Assembly: GCA_013407085.1 (NCBI GenBank)
Contig: JACCGJ010001867.1
Coordinates: forward strand, 1-64,000
Reading direction: 5' to 3'
DNA from: Atriophallophorus winterbourni
Taxonomy: Eukaryota > Platyhelminthes > Trematoda > Plagiorchiida > Microphallidae
Length of the DNA stretch: 64,000 nt
This document shows positions 62,470 through 64,000 of this stretch, piece after piece (position 1 is the first letter of the stretch; each line of letters begins with the position of its first letter). The notes under the pieces are model-generated. The model ran no database searches, was not told the origin of the DNA, and saw only the letters and a list, made by a program, of their open reading frames with translations. The translations under genes and the position numbers were made by a program.

Positions 62470-62652
62470 GTTCTCCTTCGTTCCTTTTCGATGCCGTGTA
62501 TGCGTCTGAAACCAAAATTCTAATTGTTCGTGCCGCTAAACAGCTTATTGAAATCCTAAGAGCGTCAAATCACGTAGACAAATATCAAGGTCTGTGGTTC
62601 CTGTTCGTACTCGGAGCCATCCAGCAGTGCTTCGAACATCATATTTTAGCAG
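62470..62652 (+). CDS. Exon-like segment of an unidentified downstream gene
   Basis: Acceptor TAATATTTAG and donor GCAG|GTGGGG enclose 183 nt open in one frame. The peptide is helical and amphipathic (PSFLFDAVYASETKILIVR, AAKQLIEILRASNHVDKYQG, LWFLFVLGAIQQCFEHHIL) and looks like part of a HEAT/armadillo-type repeat protein. I do not recognise the family. It enters with one base owed from an upstream exon and leaves in phase 1. No continuation in the correct phase was found before 64000, so the rest lies outside the window or in a large intron. Confidence 0.5.
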
Positions 62653-62931
62653 GTGGGGGTAAAGAGAAGCAAGAGGCAGCTTGCGCATATCTGTCCCATT
62701 ATCACATATCAGTTTCATTGGTACAACATTAAGCGTGTCTCCTTCCCCGCGCACGCAAATCGATTGTGTCTCGAATTGTCAATGAGGTCAGCCTGTCCAA
62801 CGCTATCGCGTTCACCCACGAATCCCCAACATGAGAGGAGCCGATTGGTCAAATACTTTTACTGTGCACAAGACAAATAACGAAAAACACGCCCATCTTA
62901 TATAGGCAAAACAAACAATCACCCCACTGGT

Positions 62932-63150
62932 ATAAAAGCACAAGCCTGATCGAGGCACAGTACCGCACAGTCAAAGACTGCACGTGGGCTAGGATACTGT
63001 CAGGTTGCCCAGGCCTAGACAGATATGAGGAGGAAACAGAAATGGTAGTGAGACTCCAGCGTGTTTCAGCATGCAGTTCAATACCGTTGCCTAATCAATT
63101 TAGCACGATTTTAGCCGCACAACACAGAAATGCTGAACGATTGCACATCC
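62932..63150 (-). repeat. SINE-like repeat, full-length copy
   Basis: TATAAAAGCACAAGCCTGAT to CGATTGCACATCCG; stem GGTAGTGAG on one side, GTTCAATACC on the other. Confidence 0.83.
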
Positions 63151-63497
63151 GTTCACTACACTGATCCTGAAACATGTCTGTCCAAGCTATCGCGCACCGT
63201 TTGACCGATCGCAAATAAGCGTTCATGAATCTTTCGCCAGACTGGTATATTTGAGTAGCTTTATCTGTCCGACCAGTTGTGAAGGAGCCAGCAACACCTG
63301 TTATGGTCACAACCGATCTGATCTTTATGTCAGATCTTCCAATCGTGATCCAGTTTGTGAATATTCCAAATGACTTGGTACTCATGAGTAGTCACAAACA
63401 TGAAGAACGAATTATGCATCACGCGCTAATATCTAAAGAATCCTAAATATTTTAGAAGGGAACTTATATTATTGAAACAAAAATTCGATTTTTTTTT

Positions 63498-64000
63498 CTG
63501 TTTTTGTTGGCCTCCTTCGGTCGATGTCGTCCATGGATGTACATCACAATCGCATGAACTTTCATGTTCTACAGCTTGTCGTATGAATAAGCAGTACGAT
63601 TCGGGATTGGCGATCTCCCGCAGCGCTTACAGAGATAGACAGCACTCGGTCAATCGGCGTCTGTTGCACGCCCATGGCGTGATCTGCGGTATCTGCTCGT
63701 CTCCTACTTGCACACGACGCTTTACACAAAGCCTACAATTTGCGTGGTCAAGAGCAAGTTCTTCCCAAATAGCGGGGTCAATGCCAACAGATTTCATATC
63801 TCTATTGCAAACGTCTTTGTACCGCAAGTGTGGTCAGCCCAATCGTCGAATTCCTTTCGGAATACGACCCTTTTCCATTCTATAGACGACCAAGTCTTCG
63901 CATGCGGCGCTGTCGTAGTAAGGTGAACGCTTTTTAGACCTGCTTTTGAAAGCAATTCAGCATTAGTCACTTTGTCCATCCACTATATGTTCAAGATACG
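63498..64000 (-). mobile_element. Zinc-finger non-LTR fragment, copy H (reaches window end)
   Basis: Longest copy. It runs from the 3' signature at 63505, through the finger, a YKDVCNRDMKSVGIDPAIWE block (63825-63765) and the MDKVTNAELLSKAGLKSV block (63979-63926). It continues past 64000. Confidence 0.8.

Overview
The window is from an animal nuclear genome, most likely a digenean trematode (flatworm). The reasons are a protein gene with a run of 28-36 nt introns at its 5' end and kilobase introns further on, a heavy load of decayed non-LTR retrotransposons, and a dense SINE-like family. Genus cannot be settled from the sequence alone; it is less AT-rich than schistosomes, which would fit an opisthorchiid, fasciolid or paragonimid fluke (inference).

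One gene explains almost all coding signal. On the plus strand, from the ATG at 3885 to a stop at 62058-62060, 36 exons join in frame into a protein of about 2,234 residues. It is the flatworm ortholog of the Ral GTPase-activating protein catalytic alpha subunit (RALGAPA1/2, also called TULIP1 or GARNL1). Similarity to the vertebrate protein runs collinearly from the first residues to the C-terminal Rap-GAP domain, and every splice phase agrees. The Asn-thumb motif GNDEV is intact (about residue 1995). The serine-rich middle carries RxRxxS sites, one of them placed like the Akt site of the vertebrate protein. The last exon (61717-62060) is the least certain part; reading through the previous donor would stop at 55585 instead.

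Layout. 1-3565: decayed CR1-like non-LTR element just upstream of the gene. 3885-4858: exons 1-6, separated by five micro-introns of 28, 36, 34, 32 and 32 nt. 6029-55523: exons 7-35, with introns of 71 nt to 5.1 kb. 55524-61716: a 6.2 kb repeat-filled intron. 61717-62060: proposed last exon. 62470-62652: an isolated exon-like segment of an unidentified neighbouring gene. 

Introns hold several repeat families: about 30 copies or fragments of a ~240 bp hairpin-bearing SINE-like repeat; an RTE-like element (minus, 49785-52500) and its 5'-truncated copies; 3' fragments of a second non-LTR family encoding a C-terminal zinc finger; a ~520 bp repeat in three same-orientation copies; two ~230 bp TTAA-flanked piggyBac-like MITEs; and a long foldback repeat. 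I saw no rRNA, tRNA or CRISPR array and no operon-like organisation.

All homology calls are by recognition against remembered family sequences; no alignment or database search was run.
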